A stretch of 64,000 bases of DNA from contig OY743171.1 in NCBI GenBank assembly GCA_963555705.1, forward strand, positions 23,802,852-23,866,851, in the 5' to 3' direction. Origin of the DNA: Ligustrum vulgare (Eukaryota; Streptophyta; Magnoliopsida; Lamiales; Oleaceae). How positions within the stretch are numbered: position 1 is the first letter of the stretch; every line of letters begins with the position of its first letter. Shown here piece after piece: positions 21,119-32,150 of the stretch. Under the pieces are notes generated by a model, which made no database searches, was not told where the DNA came from, and saw only the letters and a program-made list of their open reading frames with translations. The position numbers and the translations under genes were made by a program.

Positions 21119-22014
21119 TGATGTGATCCGGAAAAGGCGTCAAAAATGAGAAATCAAGATACGGGCAATTCCACAATATTCTACATGGAAAAATGAACAA
21201 GTTTCGTGTTGGGCTTGAGTCGAGATTCAAATCACGTCAACGGATCAGAAAATCAGAAATTGGGCAGAAGATGCGTTACGGCCGTAATATTGTTTCTCAC
21301 GGCCGTAACTTACTTATAGATTTCACGGCCGCATCACATTCCTCACGGCCGTAAATGAAAATTGGTTTTTTTGTTCAGAAGGAGATTTACGGCCGTAACA
21401 TCAATCTTCACAGCTGTAATTAATATTGTAACGTTTTGATCAGAGAAGGACTTACGGCCGTAAGTCCGACTTTTACGGCCGTAAGCGGTGCAAATCAAAT
21501 TTTTCGAGATTTTAGTATTTCAGTTGATTTGTATTTCCTTTATTGGTTTTTAATTCTTTTTCCAATTTTGGTAATTTTAGTTATTTTGGTTATTTTAGTT
21601 ATTTTAGCCTAATTAGAATTCTATTCAGAGTCAGTTAGCGATTAGGTTTTATTTTGACTATTTATATATTTTTCCATTCAATGTAAAAACAGAATATTTT
21701 GATGAATAAAAATTATATTGAGTGTTTTCTCAACATTGTTCTGGAATTGAACAAACTTCGAACTTATCAAATATTGTGGGATATTTGTGGCGTTCAACAA
21801 ATCGAACTTATCAAAGGCGTGGACATCCTTTTTGGCGTTCAAACCATTACGGTTCTTGTTTCCGCATCGTAACGGGTCTTGGGTTTAATATACCCATGGT
21901 TCTTACGTCGTGAGGCTCGTGTTGTAGTGTTATCATCCGTTCAAACCTGAATTCGGAACTTTCCAAGCGTTATTCCGCGAGCTACGACGAGGACCCCCTC
22001 CTGGGTTCTCATCA
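21119..22014 (+). repeat. 3' LTR of element E
   Basis: 896 bp from TGATGTGATCCGG to CTCATCA, ending at target duplication GGTAA. It contains the palindrome array at 21276-21484. Point differences from the 5' copies include GGTCGT/GGCCGT changes within the array. Confidence 0.85.
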
Positions 22015-22019
22015 GGTAA

Positions 22020-22467
22020 ATTTATCCAAACCGATTTTCAATTTTCATTTCAAGCACTATAATCTAGCTTTCTTTCAAAATCGAAACAAAAAAATGTGGA
22101 AATCGAAACTTGGTGATTGGTAGTAGCATCCCTCGTATCAAACCACCATCAATGTGAGAAAATGGTCACTGTCAAAACCAAAAATGCCACTCTACAATCC
22201 ACAAAAATTGAATTTCCCTACCACAACACCACCTCACCATTCCAATAACCAGCCACCGAAGCACCACCACACGCCATCTATATACTGCTAAAATTTCTTT
22301 TATGCCCAAGTCACTCCAATTGTTATTCCTCTCTCTCTCTCTCACTCACCTGGAACACTGTCGTCAGATAACCTTAGCCGTCCTCTTGTCCCCATTGGCT
22401 TCAATTCTTTGCCTCAAATCGTGTGAATCCACGAGACAAGTTTTGAAAAACTGAACCCAGCTTTTCT
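22020..22467 (+). repeat. LTR D, second fragment
   Basis: Resumption of LTR D after element E. It carries a CT microsatellite near 22330 and ends in AGCTTTTCT (22459-22467), the left target duplication of the MULE. Confidence 0.6.
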
Positions 22468-22725
22468 GGAATAAATTTAATGGATGATCATCAAACTTTA
22501 CTTCATATTTCTTCTTGCTCATTGAATTACAAAATATAACCAGATGCTCACCAATCTTTTCAAATGCTTACTCATCCATCACATAAAAATCCATCAACCT
22601 TAAATAACAGATGTCCTACATGGCAAACGGAAAGTCGACGTGGCATTTAACGGATTTAAAAAGTGCCAAATAAGCCCCCAAAAAAATGCATACAGCTCAG
22701 ATAATAGGAAGAAAACTCTCTCTTC

Positions 22726-22733
22726 TATATAAG
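22726..22733 (+). promoter_or_regulatory. TATA box of captured gene fragment
   Basis: TCTATATAAGCC lies about 56 bp before the solo LTR insertion point. With the LTR removed, the ATG at 25444 would be about 60 bp downstream, a normal plant promoter arrangement. Confidence 0.55.
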
Positions 22734-22782
22734 CCAGACCCTTGTATGCGACTTTCATTCTTTCACAAATTGAAACAAAATC

Positions 22783-25432
22783 TGTAACAATCCGGTTTAC
22801 ACTAGCCAAAAAGTCAAGAAATTATTTTGTAAAAATCAAATGTTCAAATGGTCAAGTCAAGTAAGGACTTAGATTGAAAAAATAAATTTCTTAGGACTTA
22901 AATTGAAGCAAAGATTTTCATAAGGATTTAAATTAAGTAAATGATTTCTTTATGGGTTCAATTTTATAATTACAACATTTAAAGGACATGAATGAGACAA
23001 ATTAGAAATTTCACGGTTTTAGTTTTCTACATTGAAATTTAAGGACTAAAGTTTATATTATATGAAGGATTTGGACTTGTTTGTAATTTCATTATATTTA
23101 TCCATCAAATAATGGACTAAAGCCCATTCTATTTGTGCTTTAGATGAGAGAAACAGAGGGAAATTTCGAGACAAATCGAGAGAGGAAGAAAGGGAAAGAA
23201 AGAGGGGAAGAAAAGAAAGAAAGGAGGAGAAAAAACTTGTCCAACCCAAGTGCCTATTATTGTGGGTTTATACTACCACTTTTTCTTTAACTTTAAGAGG
23301 TAAGTGAAAAAAAATTTATTGCTCAATAATGTGTAAATTTAGGGCTTTTGATTTTTAATCTAAAATATATGAAAGTTGAAATGATGATTATGGTGATATT
23401 CGTTGTATATTTAAGTTCACAGAAATATATACTTGGTATTAAATGTTAGGGTTTTATGTTATTGGGTTAAAGTAGTGATTAAGTTAAGATAAACTTGTAT
23501 TTTGGTTTATTTTATGTTAGAAAAAGATATGACGGTGTGGATGACGAATATTGATTTATTTATGAAATGGGTTTTTAAATTAGTACCTTGATCTTTGATT
23601 TTGGTATGATTATGTAATTCTAAATACTTGATTTGCGGTTTATATAAGTGTAGATTAAGGGATTGAAATTAAATAAGAAGAAAAGGGTAGTGAAAGGAAA
23701 TGGGTATTATATGATAATTGTGCAAATTTCATGCTTTTGGTTATGGAAATTGGTCATTAATATATAGAAACAAATGAGTACATTTTCAAATGATAGAATC
23801 TTTTATGTGTGCAAAACGTGAAGTCTGTTGGGAATTTAATAAGTAAGAGCATGTGATTGGATGAAAAATGGGGAACAAGGACTAAAAGAGAGTTTGTTTG
23901 GATTTTATAATTATCAATCACAATTTGGGAATTATGGATTTTGATAGAAAAGAAAAGTATAAAGTATATACTTCCTTAATTCTAGTAAGGAGAAGAATGT
24001 AAAAAAATTAAGTTATTATTAGTTGATTTTTATTGGTTTAATATGATTGGTTTTAAATACAAGATATTTATATTGTTATTTCTGGAGATGTTGTGGCCAT
24101 TGGATCAGGTCTATGGCGCAGCTAGATTCCAATTGATAGCTCTGTGAGTAGAAAAGTTATTATTTTTAAAACTTTAAAGAATTTACGTTATGCAAGTTTT
24201 CTATTACATTGATTTTCTTTAAATTACAAATGATTTTGAAAGCAATGGCTTTTAGCATGGTTATCAAAATAAATGTTTTATAAATACGCTTGTTTAAGCA
24301 TGATGGTTCTATTATCACGTTTTACGAAAATGATTAGTCAAGTTGAGCATGTATGATGTCAAAACCACCAGAAGTAGCCGATGTGGTTATCTGTTCTTGT
24401 ACTAGTGCACAGAGGAGGCCTTTGGCCCGTGTACTAGCGGATATTATTTGAGATCTTAAGACTCTGTCATAGAGGGGGGCCTATGGCCCGTGTTCAAAGG
24501 ATCTTAAGATCCACTCTTATACACGAAGGGGGCCTATGGACCATGTGTAAGAGTGCATATATGAGGTCTTTGGGACCCACTTTTATACCCAGAGAGGCTT
24601 TGGGCCGGGTACGGAGTTACTCAACAATCTACACGCGTATGACCAGATACAGATTCCAGCTTCAGCAGCTGATTTAGTTGGGTACTTTTTGGTGTGGTTT
24701 CTTATAAATTACAGTTTTTCAATTGTGCCACAGATGATTATTCTATGATCCTTATGAACAATTATTGTTAGCAAGTATATTTTGATTTCAAGTTGCAAAA
24801 GCATTATGAAATAAATTATGTTTTCAAAAATGGTTTACATAATACATTTATTTCAGAAAATTTACTCACTGAGTCACAAGCTCATATTTTTCCCCACCTT
24901 TACAGTATAGGAAGAAAATAAGATTTTGAGCAACATAAAAGGAGCTTTTGCAGCTTTCGAGGAGCTTTGAAACATGGTCATTTTCTGAAGTTACTTTGGT
25001 AAGCTCTTAGAAGTTATATTCAAGGAAGGTACATTGCGTTATGCAGTTATCTTATAAAAGTTATATACCTTGTCAGGAATGTGTCTAGTGATGATGTATT
25101 TTTGATTGTATATATGTAAAGAAGTGGGTTAAGAATTGTAGTTATTTTATTATGTCAAATGTCTTTCTTGGAAGATTTAGAAAGTGATATAATTATTTAT
25201 GATTGCATGATTGAGGATTTGTCATCGTTTTACAGGTTGGTTATGTCAATATTATAGGGGAGACTCTGTCAAAATTTTTATAAATTTATATGGGATCAAA
25301 TTTATTTAACAGGAGAATCTGAAAGATAAGAAAAGTCAAGGTTGCCTTGGTGGTGGGTCCAACATCTAGTTGGCACCTGCCATCGGCGCATGTCACATTT
25401 CAGGTCCAGTAGATCTGGGACGGGTCGTGACA
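22783..25432 (+). repeat. Solo LTR I, gypsy type
   Basis: Starts TGTAACAATCCGG and ends GGGTCGTGACA, with a perfect 5-bp duplication AAATC (22778-22782 and 25433-25437). No internal region is present, so it is a solo LTR left by LTR-LTR recombination. A cluster of degenerate repeats at 24390-24620, with words such as GGGCCTATGGCCCGTGT and AAGGATCTTAAGATCC, occupies its centre. A similar repeat occurs in LTR K at 56.1 kb. It sits 6 bp upstream of an ATG. Confidence 0.9.
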
Positions 25433-25443
25433 AAATCTCCCAA

Positions 25444-25629
25444 ATGAAATCTGCCCTCAAGGTTACTCATTCCGATCCGAACGAAGCTAATGGTAATTGC
25501 TACACGAAGTTCATTCCAAGCCGTGGTGAATATGATCAGAAGGGTTCGGCTAAAGATTTATACGAAATGTTGGAGGTTTCTCCTACTGATTGGCCAACAT
25601 CGAAAATTCAACTCACCTCTCCATCATAG
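25444..25629 (+). CDS. Captured gene 5' fragment in Pack-MULE
   Basis: Open frame of 61 codons starting MKSALKVTHSDPNEANG, followed by YTKFIPSRGEYDQKGSAKDL, EMLEVSPTDWP and stop. With the solo LTR removed, its 5' leader follows the TATA box at 22726. A further in-frame-looking stretch (KKVDEGFFIVNSTIRFGYGE) appears at about 25675-25735 after a stop. I do not recognise the parent gene. The codon content looks genuine and less AT-biased than the surroundings. As it stands, the coding region is cut off from its own promoter by 2.65 kb of LTR. Confidence 0.5.
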   Translation: MKSALKVTHSDPNEANGNCYTKFIPSRGEYDQKGSAKDLYEMLEVSPTDWPTSKIQLTSPS

Positions 25630-25845
25630 CTCTCCTCTTTGTCACAACTCTCATCTGCGTCACAACTTTGCAGCTCGAAGAAAGTCGATGAAGGATTTTT
25701 TATTGTGAATTCTACAATTCGGTTCGGCTATGGAGAAGAGCTACTATGTTGGAAGATTCGGACAATTAAACTCATGATTTCAGTGGTAGATATTGGGGGT
25801 GATTTCTAGGGTTCTTCATAGTGGTTTTGAATGTCGACAAATTCT

Positions 25846-26108
25846 TTAAAAAAAAAAAAAAAAAGGTGTAGCCCACACCCTGAGGGCCCGAACCGACCAC
25901 GCCCAAGGCCCTTGGTTCAAGAAGGTAAATCCAGGTTATGCCTCCAAGTAGCCAGGGTGGAAGGGCTTATGGTAAGCATGAGCAAATCTCAATAACTCCC
26001 GCTTGCCACAAGGCCAATTCCACCTTGCGGGGAATCGAACCAAGCACACAGCCACGCTGAGCACTTACCACCCATCCCCTTTGCCACTTGGAGATATGCC
26101 CTGGGGGC
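25846..26108 (-). mobile_element. tRNA-derived SINE
   Basis: Flanked by a perfect 17-bp target duplication, GAATGTCGACAAATTCT, at 25829-25845 and 26109-26125. In minus orientation it has an A-box-like TGGCAAAGGGG (26076-26086), a B box GGTTCGATTCC (26031-26041) and a 3' poly(A) run of about 17 (25848-25864 as read). These are the pol III promoter and tail of a SINE mobilised by a LINE reverse transcriptase. It lies inside the Pack-MULE. Confidence 0.92.
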
Positions 26109-26428
26109 GAATGTCGACAAATTCTAGGTTCAATGTTCGTTTGGCATGGTTTTGGGGATTTTTTAAGTCTTAGCAAATGTGAGGATTTAATGTTTCTCTC
26201 CACACAAGTCAACATGATTTAACATATGTTATTGCTACATTGGATTTCTGTCCTCCACATGGCGTATTCTATTAGTTTACAGTAACAGAAATATTACGGG
26301 TTATGGATGGGTAAGCAAATTGATAGATTAGTGAGCAACAGGTCATATTTTGTAGTTCAATGAGCAAGTAGAAATATGAATATGAAGTAAAATTTGATAA
26401 TCATTCATTAAATTTACTCAGCTTTTCT

Positions 26429-27130
26429 CTATGTCGTTGCTATTGTAATGTATGAAAATGGGGGTGGGAGTGTTATTATAAATAGACAAAATTCATTTTA
26501 AATACTTAGGTTTTGCCAAAAGTCTAAGTTAATCCTCAATTTTTATTCAACTCCTTCAATGGCCCTATGGTTTTGATCCTATTCGAATTAAATTTAAATT
26601 ACTTTCTTGTTCATCATCTAGGCCCTAAACTTTCTAGTTTTTTTTGTAATTAGACCCTAAAGATTTGAAGATTTATCAAATTACTCATTCCCTTTATTTT
26701 CAAAAGTTCAATTAAGTCCCTAAAAGTTTTAAAGTATTTATTCGAACTTAGTATTCTAAATTATGATTATTTCATTTGTTCTTGCTAGACGAGGTCACAG
26801 AAAAAGTTTAAAGCAAGGTAGTTTCACATCCGTTCAATTTCAAGAAAATTTCCAAGATTTTGAGGTGGGGTTTAGTTTAAAGAAATTGTGTTATTTGTCC
26901 ATGATTTCTTGATATGTGATTTTAATTTCATATAATGCTTCTACATATGAAAAGGTTGTCACGGACCGTAAATAGGTTCGAGATCGAAAGTGGGTCCTTG
27001 ATTTTGTCCCACAGTGCACAATTTTATTTAGCGCTAATAACATGTTGTTAGGGATCGTAAATAGGTCCGAGATCGTAATTGGTCCTTGAGATGCCTGTAT
27101 GGGTCCTCACCAGGATGTCCTCAGAAAGTT
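26429..27130 (+). repeat. LTR D, third fragment (truncated end)
   Basis: It continues LTR D after the MULE. The motif CTAGACGAGGT, shared with LTR A at 4790, is at about 26788. At 26960-27080 a unit GTAAATAGGTCCGAGATCG is repeated twice. The usual GTCACA/GTTACA LTR end is missing where it meets Tat gag sequence near 27130. Confidence 0.55.
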
Positions 27131-27134
27131 GACA

Positions 27135-27440
27135 AAAGATGAATAAGACTAGATTTGAGCTCAAAGGTTCTGTCTTCCTCCACTATTGGAAAAGTGATAC
27201 ACATTTGTTGCTAAGCAACATCTGGGGTAGCTAATTGTTTGAGAGTTCCGTTATTGTTGTTAGCTGCCATTGGTTGTTGTGCTGCCTTTCTTTGCTGATG
27301 AGAAATTCTCTCGATTTCTTGATCAAAATCACAATATTCAATATTAATTGATCGAGTTTTACACATGCAAGCAAAGAAATAGGCAAGCAATATTTAATGA
27401 AAATTAGAGAAATAAATACAAAAATAAAATAAATGCAGGA
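27135..27440 (-). pseudogene. Tat/Athila GAG N-terminus, element J
   Basis: The minus strand reads QEIERISHQQRKAAQQ, then NNNGTLKQLATPDVA and, after one stop, ITFPIVEEDRTFELKSSLIH, the start of a Tat GAG (the family has a conserved FELKPALI). It is cut off at about 27135 by the end of LTR D. It starts about 45 bp after the PBS at 27484-27501, consistent with being the first coding region of J. Confidence 0.65.
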
Positions 27441-27483
27441 AAATAAAATTCTAATTAATTAAAAAACTATGTTGGTTAATTGT

Positions 27484-27501
27484 TCCCCGGCAACGGGGCC
27501 A
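27484..27501 (-). other. Primer binding site, Tat element J
   Basis: The minus strand reads TGGCCCCGTTGCCGGGGA, a one-base variant of the TGGCGCCGTTGCCGGGGA PBS typical of Tat/Athila elements. It lies six bases after the LTR end ACACATCA. Confidence 0.8.
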
Positions 27502-27507
27502 AAAATT

Positions 27508-28834
27508 TGATGTGTATTGCGATGTACCAAAATAATAATAAATTCCTTACTCACCAATTATCAATTAATAATGTTGTAACGAGAGTAAGGGTCGAACCCA
27601 CAAGGAACGGTGAACCTAATTAGTTGCCCGATCAAATAGAATATAATGGGGTTTTTGTTGTTTGAATTTACCTAAATGTAAACTATGCATAAAAAGAAAC
27701 AATTAAATGTGACTAGAGAATTAATATGAGAGGAAATCTTGTTCTTGGGTTCGGTTGTACCCTCAATTAATGTTATACTTTTCCTTCCAACGCGTTTCTA
27801 TCACTAATTCAATTTATCAATCTTAAATAATCAACAAGCTCTAACTATTCAATTATTTCTTATGTAAATTAAATCAAAACGAACTCTTTGATTAACTCTT
27901 TGATGCAATGCTAATGTGAAAATTGAGAAGAATAGATTGAATTAGATTATCAATTTCACAAGCTTGAATCAATTAATCCAAGTCGAATTATTACTAAACC
28001 TGAGCAAGATTTATTTGCTACAAAAAGTCAAGATTCAATGACAATTACGGATCAAAGATCTAACTTAGCATTTACATGAATTTAGAGATTAAACAATTTA
28101 ATTGGCCAAATCAAATTTATTAATCAACTAAACTCAATCAAACATTCAAAACTCAATAATTCGACAATTGAAATAAGGAAATAGATGCATGCTACTAGTT
28201 TCTAGGAAAACAAAATAACATAATTAAATTGACACAACTTCCTCCTTAAACATGATTGGAAATTTAGCCCAACATGATTGTGGTGGATTCTCCTTATTGT
28301 TGATGACTTTGTGCTTGAAAATCTCCCAAGAATTCTCTATTATAAACCCTCAGTTTTCCCCCTCTATTATGTGGTGAATTTTCCCTTTTCAAGCCTCCAA
28401 AGTTGTGCCCTAGGGTTACCAAGAAGATATACCAAAGATAGACTTCAATTAAAATTAGGAAAATATTTTGCCGGAAAGTTACAGCCGTAACATTTTAGCT
28501 TACGGCCCCAAGTGGACTTCAGGAAATTTTTGGTCTTTGAAAGTTACAGTCGTAAATATTAATGTTACAGCCATAACTATCTTACTGGAATTTTTCTCTA
28601 TGATCATGACTTATGGTCGTAACTTACTTTCTTACGACCGTAAGTTCTTCCCCGCATTGATCTCCATTTCTTGATTTTTGGCATTTCTTTGGTTCTTTTT
28701 CACTCCTTTTCTTTCTTTGTGGTCCTACACTACATAATAGATATAGATGCATTAAACGATATTTTAATAGAGTTAAACCAATAATAAAATACGACAATAG
28801 GTGAACTAAATAAGTGCTACTAAAGCACTTATCA
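27508..28834 (-). repeat. 5' LTR of Tat element J
   Basis: In minus orientation it starts TGATAAGTGCTTTAG and ends GCAATACACATCA, 1327 bp, directly before the Tat PBS. It is inserted in the gag of element C, which resumes at 28835. It includes a degenerate array of the palindrome TTACGGCCGTAA at 28476-28645. Confidence 0.8.
28476..28645. repeat. Degenerate TTACGGCCGTAA array in LTR J
   Basis: Sites include TTACAGCCGTAA, TTACGGCCCC, TTACAGTCGTAA, TTACAGCCATAA, TTATGGTCGTAA and TTACGACCGTAA. They match the E and P arrays in motif and density although the host LTR is of a different lineage. Confidence 0.75.
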
Positions 28835-29300
28835 GGATTCCTATTGTTGGAAGATTTTTATATCGTGTCTAAGCTTAGCAAGTTTTGCTATTGGCATGAA
28901 TTTTGTGCAAAGTTTTTTGGACAAGTCATTCCAAGTTGTGATGCTTTCAAGGGGACGAAAATCTAACCAATCTATAGCCCTATCTCTTAAAAGTGTATGG
29001 AAACAACCTGGGCTTGATGGCGTCATCGACACACCCTGATATTTAAAATGTTCACACATGTCCAAGAATTTAGACATATGTGCATGTGAATTTTCATCAG
29101 GTTTGCCATAGAACTATTATCCATTTTGAAACATATTTATTACATTGGTCTTTAACTGGAAGTTTACAAGACCAAAAGGTGGGTAAACTATACTTGATTG
29201 GTTTTGGACGATTTATGGGGTCATAAAGTCACCTAAAAGCCTGTTTCCCTCATCAATAGGTTCAACACCCTGCAGTGCCTGATTATTGTTTACCATGGGT
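28835..29300 (-). pseudogene. Tat/Athila GAG N-terminal half, element C
   Basis: From about 29300 the minus strand reads LQGVEPIDEGNRLLGDFM, SSIVYPPFGLVNFQLK and, in the ORF 29077-28841, KFLDMCEHFKYQGVSM, IDWLDFRPLESITTW and KKLCTKFMPIAKLAKLRHDI. This is the Tat GAG capsid region. It breaks at 28834 where LTR J starts, and the next part of the same protein is found at 16082 and below. Confidence 0.8.
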
Positions 29301-29539
29301 TCCTGTTTTTGGTTTTTTAATTTATGTAGCTTTTTTATTTTTCTTAACATACGGTATAAAGTACGTTAGATTTTTGGGTCAATCTCTAAAAGATCTCCAT
29401 ATTTAGAATGTAGCATAAACAAAAAGAACAAGTGAATGAACTAAAACTAAAAACTACTAAAATAAAATAGAAATAGAAATAAAGAAGAAAAAAGACGGAA
29501 TTAGTGAAAATAATTTAAAAATAAATTTAAACTACAATT

Positions 29540-29555
29540 GTTGACAACGGTACCA
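29540..29555 (-). other. Primer binding site, element C
   Basis: The minus strand reads TGGTACCGTTGTCAAC, a decayed Tat PBS (compare TGGCGCCGTTGCC), directly between the GAG leader and the LTR. Confidence 0.6.
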
Positions 29556-29561
29556 AAAACT

Positions 29562-31013
29562 TGTTGCTTACCGCAAGTGTACAGAACACAAAAATAATAT
29601 AGTGGACTTAGAATCCAAGTACCGATCCCACTAGGAATGTGTAAATTGTATTTTAGATTATTGACATTAACCGGAACTAGAAAATTGTTTTGAAATTTTT
29701 TATAAACTAAAACTAAACTACCGATTAAAATAAGAAAACAAGAAAATTGAATTAAATAAACTTATGAAGAAAACATGTTAGAATTGTGAATCCACTTTGT
29801 TTCCATCATCCAGATTATGACTTAAACATTTAATAATAATTTATGAAAAATTGAAAATCCATGTTCCTCATATTTTTAAAACCCTCTTTCAAACGGTGAA
29901 TTGAAGCTTTTTTTATAAGGAATTTTGCTATATTTCTATGAAAAATCCATACTTATAGAAAGGCTTTACCGATTTGTGAACGCTTTTTGGGACTTCACAA
30001 AACATACGGGTATATTTCTATTCCCTATCGAACTTTGTAGCAATTAATTCAAGTCCAATAAGTCCCTACTCTTTTGAAAATATAAAATTACCACAAACAT
30101 TATACAACTAGTGATCAAATAATTGCATAATAGTAAAAAGCACAAATAAATTGCTCAAACACATAAATTGCTTAAATAAAAGAATAATTCAAAACATGCA
30201 ATCCCCGGGAAAAAAAAAATGGCATCGTCATAATCCTAACAATGAAATCTAGCCTAGATACATGATGGAAAATAAATCACAAGAAGAATGAAAAGATATC
30301 ACTCCGTTCATGTTCTTGATCTTGTATCTTCAATCATGAATTCAGCTTTGCATAGATCCCTCAACAATTGGACAGCGTTTTGGGATGAAATATGACTAGT
30401 TGGGAACCCCTTAATTCGTGCCTCACATCTGGTATATTTAGGTTTTATCGAAAAAAAGAAGAGAAAGTCTGCTAAAAATCGCGAAAAAGCCCAACTGTGC
30501 TGCCCAGTCAGATTGTCGAGCGATTGCACACCTTTACTTCATGCCGCCGCACGGTAATGTAAAATCATGTTCTGACTAGTTAATTTCCCGGCGTGCAACC
30601 GCGCACCTATACATAGTGCGGTCAGGGGATTTTACCTCCAGCTTGCAATTTTCATCTTTAACTTGTTATAAGGTAGTCCTCATGCTTTAATTACACATCA
30701 AGTACTTCACCTTCCGATTGTAACAATTTAGTCCCTGAACTTTGGACTTCTTCCAATTTGATTATTTCTTTGACTTTTCTTCCAATTTTCACCCTAATTG
30801 ACTTCATCAACTCTTCAGTTGCATAATTCAGCTATCTTATCGTTCAATTTACTTGTTTTTGCTTCAATTCTTTTGTTCTCTCGACTTTGAGATATTTCTA
30901 AAATATAAACAAATAATAATAATCAAATCTATAGCATATATCCTAAAATGATAACAGTAAATCCTATTTTTAGGATAGAATTAAGTGTATAAAATACACT
31001 TTTCATTTGTCAA
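29562..31013 (-). repeat. 5' LTR of Tat element C
   Basis: In minus orientation it starts near TGACAAATGAAAAGTG, with the self-complementary GTATTTTATACAC, and ends GTAAGCAACA before the PBS, about 1.45 kb. A GC-rich cluster at 30510-30640 carries words like CCGCCGCACGG, GCAACCGCGCACC and GTGCGGTCAG, a counterpart of the ACGGCCGT arrays elsewhere. The exact start is uncertain by a few bases. Confidence 0.65.
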
Positions 31014-31039
31014 CAAGTAAAAGCTTAGCATCAAAGACC

Positions 31040-32137
31040 AATAGATACCCTAAAACCCCTACCAATGATCGAATGGAAATGGGAAGACATATCAATGGAT
31101 TTCGTGACCGGGTTACCAAAAACAACCAAAGGATGTGATGTCATATGGATTATAATAGATCGATTGACGAAATCAGAGCATTTTCTACTGTCAAGATGAC
31201 ATAAAAATAGATTAGTATGCAAACCTTTGCATTCAAGAAATTTTGATATTACATGGAATACATAAAACTGTAGTACATAACCGAGATCCTAGGTTTTTAT
31301 TACATTTTTGGAAGAGTTTACATGAATCAACTGGAACTAAATGCATTTTAGTACTGTTTTTCATCCCCAGGCAGATGGACAAACTGAAATGACTATCCTA
31401 ATCCTGGAGGATATTCTCAAGTCTAATGTTTTGCAATTCATTGGAAGTTGGGATAAGTACTTACCCTTTGTCAAATTTGCATACAATAATTGCTAGCAAG
31501 AATCTATCGAAATGACACCGTATGAAGCATTGTACGGTAAGAAGTGTCGATAACCTTTATTTTGGGATAAAGAAGGTGAACGAAAAAAGTTTAGGGCCCG
31601 ATTTAGTCCAAGACATAACAGAAATTGTACGAAATATTCAGAAAAATATTTTGGCAGCCCATGATCGCCAATGAAACTATGTAAATAAGCAACGAAGACC
31701 TTTGGAATTTGAAATTGGAGATAAGTTTTTTATTAAGATAACAAAATTCAAGAGAATATTTCGATTTTGGAAAAAAATGAAAACTTGCTCCATGTTATAT
31801 TGGAAAGAATTGTAACTTTGGCTTACAAACTTGAGTTGCCTGCTGAATTAGCAAAAGTACATGACGTGTTTCATGTATCCACTCTCCTGAAAATATGTTC
31901 CCAACCCCTCACATGTAATTCAGAGCATTCCAAATGAAGTGCATGCTAATTTGACATGGGAAGAACGACTTGTAGAGATTCTTATATGAGAAATAAAAAG
32001 TATTCGTAACAAAGAAGTGCAAACAATATGAGTCCTATGGAGTAGCAATACCATCAAAGAAGAAACAGGGGAACGCGAAGACGAAATGAGAAAGAACTTT
32101 CCAGTACTTTTTTTGGTAGATTTCGAGGACGAAATTC
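31040..32137 (+). pseudogene. Ty3/gypsy integrase, element K
   Basis: Reading frames in order give IEWKWEDISMDFVTGLPKTT with the first catalytic Asp, VIWIIIDRLTKSEHF, HNRDPRFLLHFWKSLHE with the second, QTEMTILILEDILKSNVLQF with the third acidic residue, then YGKKC, DRQ-NYVNKQRRPLEFEIGD, VHDVFHVSTLL-like and FEDEIL. This is the DDE integrase core and C-terminus of a Tekay/Del-type element, broken by several stops and frameshifts. RT and upstream domains are absent, lost at the junction with LTR C (31013). A purine run at about 32140-32149 precedes the LTR. Confidence 0.8.
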
Positions 32138-32150
32138 TTTGAAGGGAGAT

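Larger units (their letters stand above)
16617..22014 (+). mobile_element. Non-autonomous LTR retrotransposon E
   Basis: The outer boundaries are TGATGTGATCCGG on the left and GGTTCTCATCA on the right, flanked by a perfect 5-bp duplication GGTAA (16612-16616 and 22015-22019). Inside are a rearranged 5' LTR block, a PBS at 18826, a leader with degenerate repeats, a protease-like and Glu-rich coding region, three PPT copies and a 3' LTR. RT, RNase H and integrase are absent, so it depended on a helper. It belongs to the same family as element P at 60.9-64 kb. Confidence 0.85.
22468..26419. mobile_element. Pack-MULE (Mutator-like, non-autonomous)
   Basis: Terminal inverted repeats of about 150 bp: the left arm GGAATAAATTTAATGGATGA and the right arm, read in reverse complement, GAGTAAATTTAATGAATGAT, continue in parallel through CTTGCTCATTGAACTACAAA. 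A perfect 9-bp duplication AGCTTTTCT flanks it (22459-22467 and 26420-26428), diagnostic of Mutator-type transposition. There is no transposase. The interior carries a promoter and the 5' part of a gene, later hit by a solo LTR and a SINE. Without these the element is about 1 kb. Confidence 0.9.

Noticed and set aside
25846..26108. Genuine tRNA gene
   Set aside because: A and B boxes are present, but the length, poly(A) tail and 17-bp TSD show a SINE.
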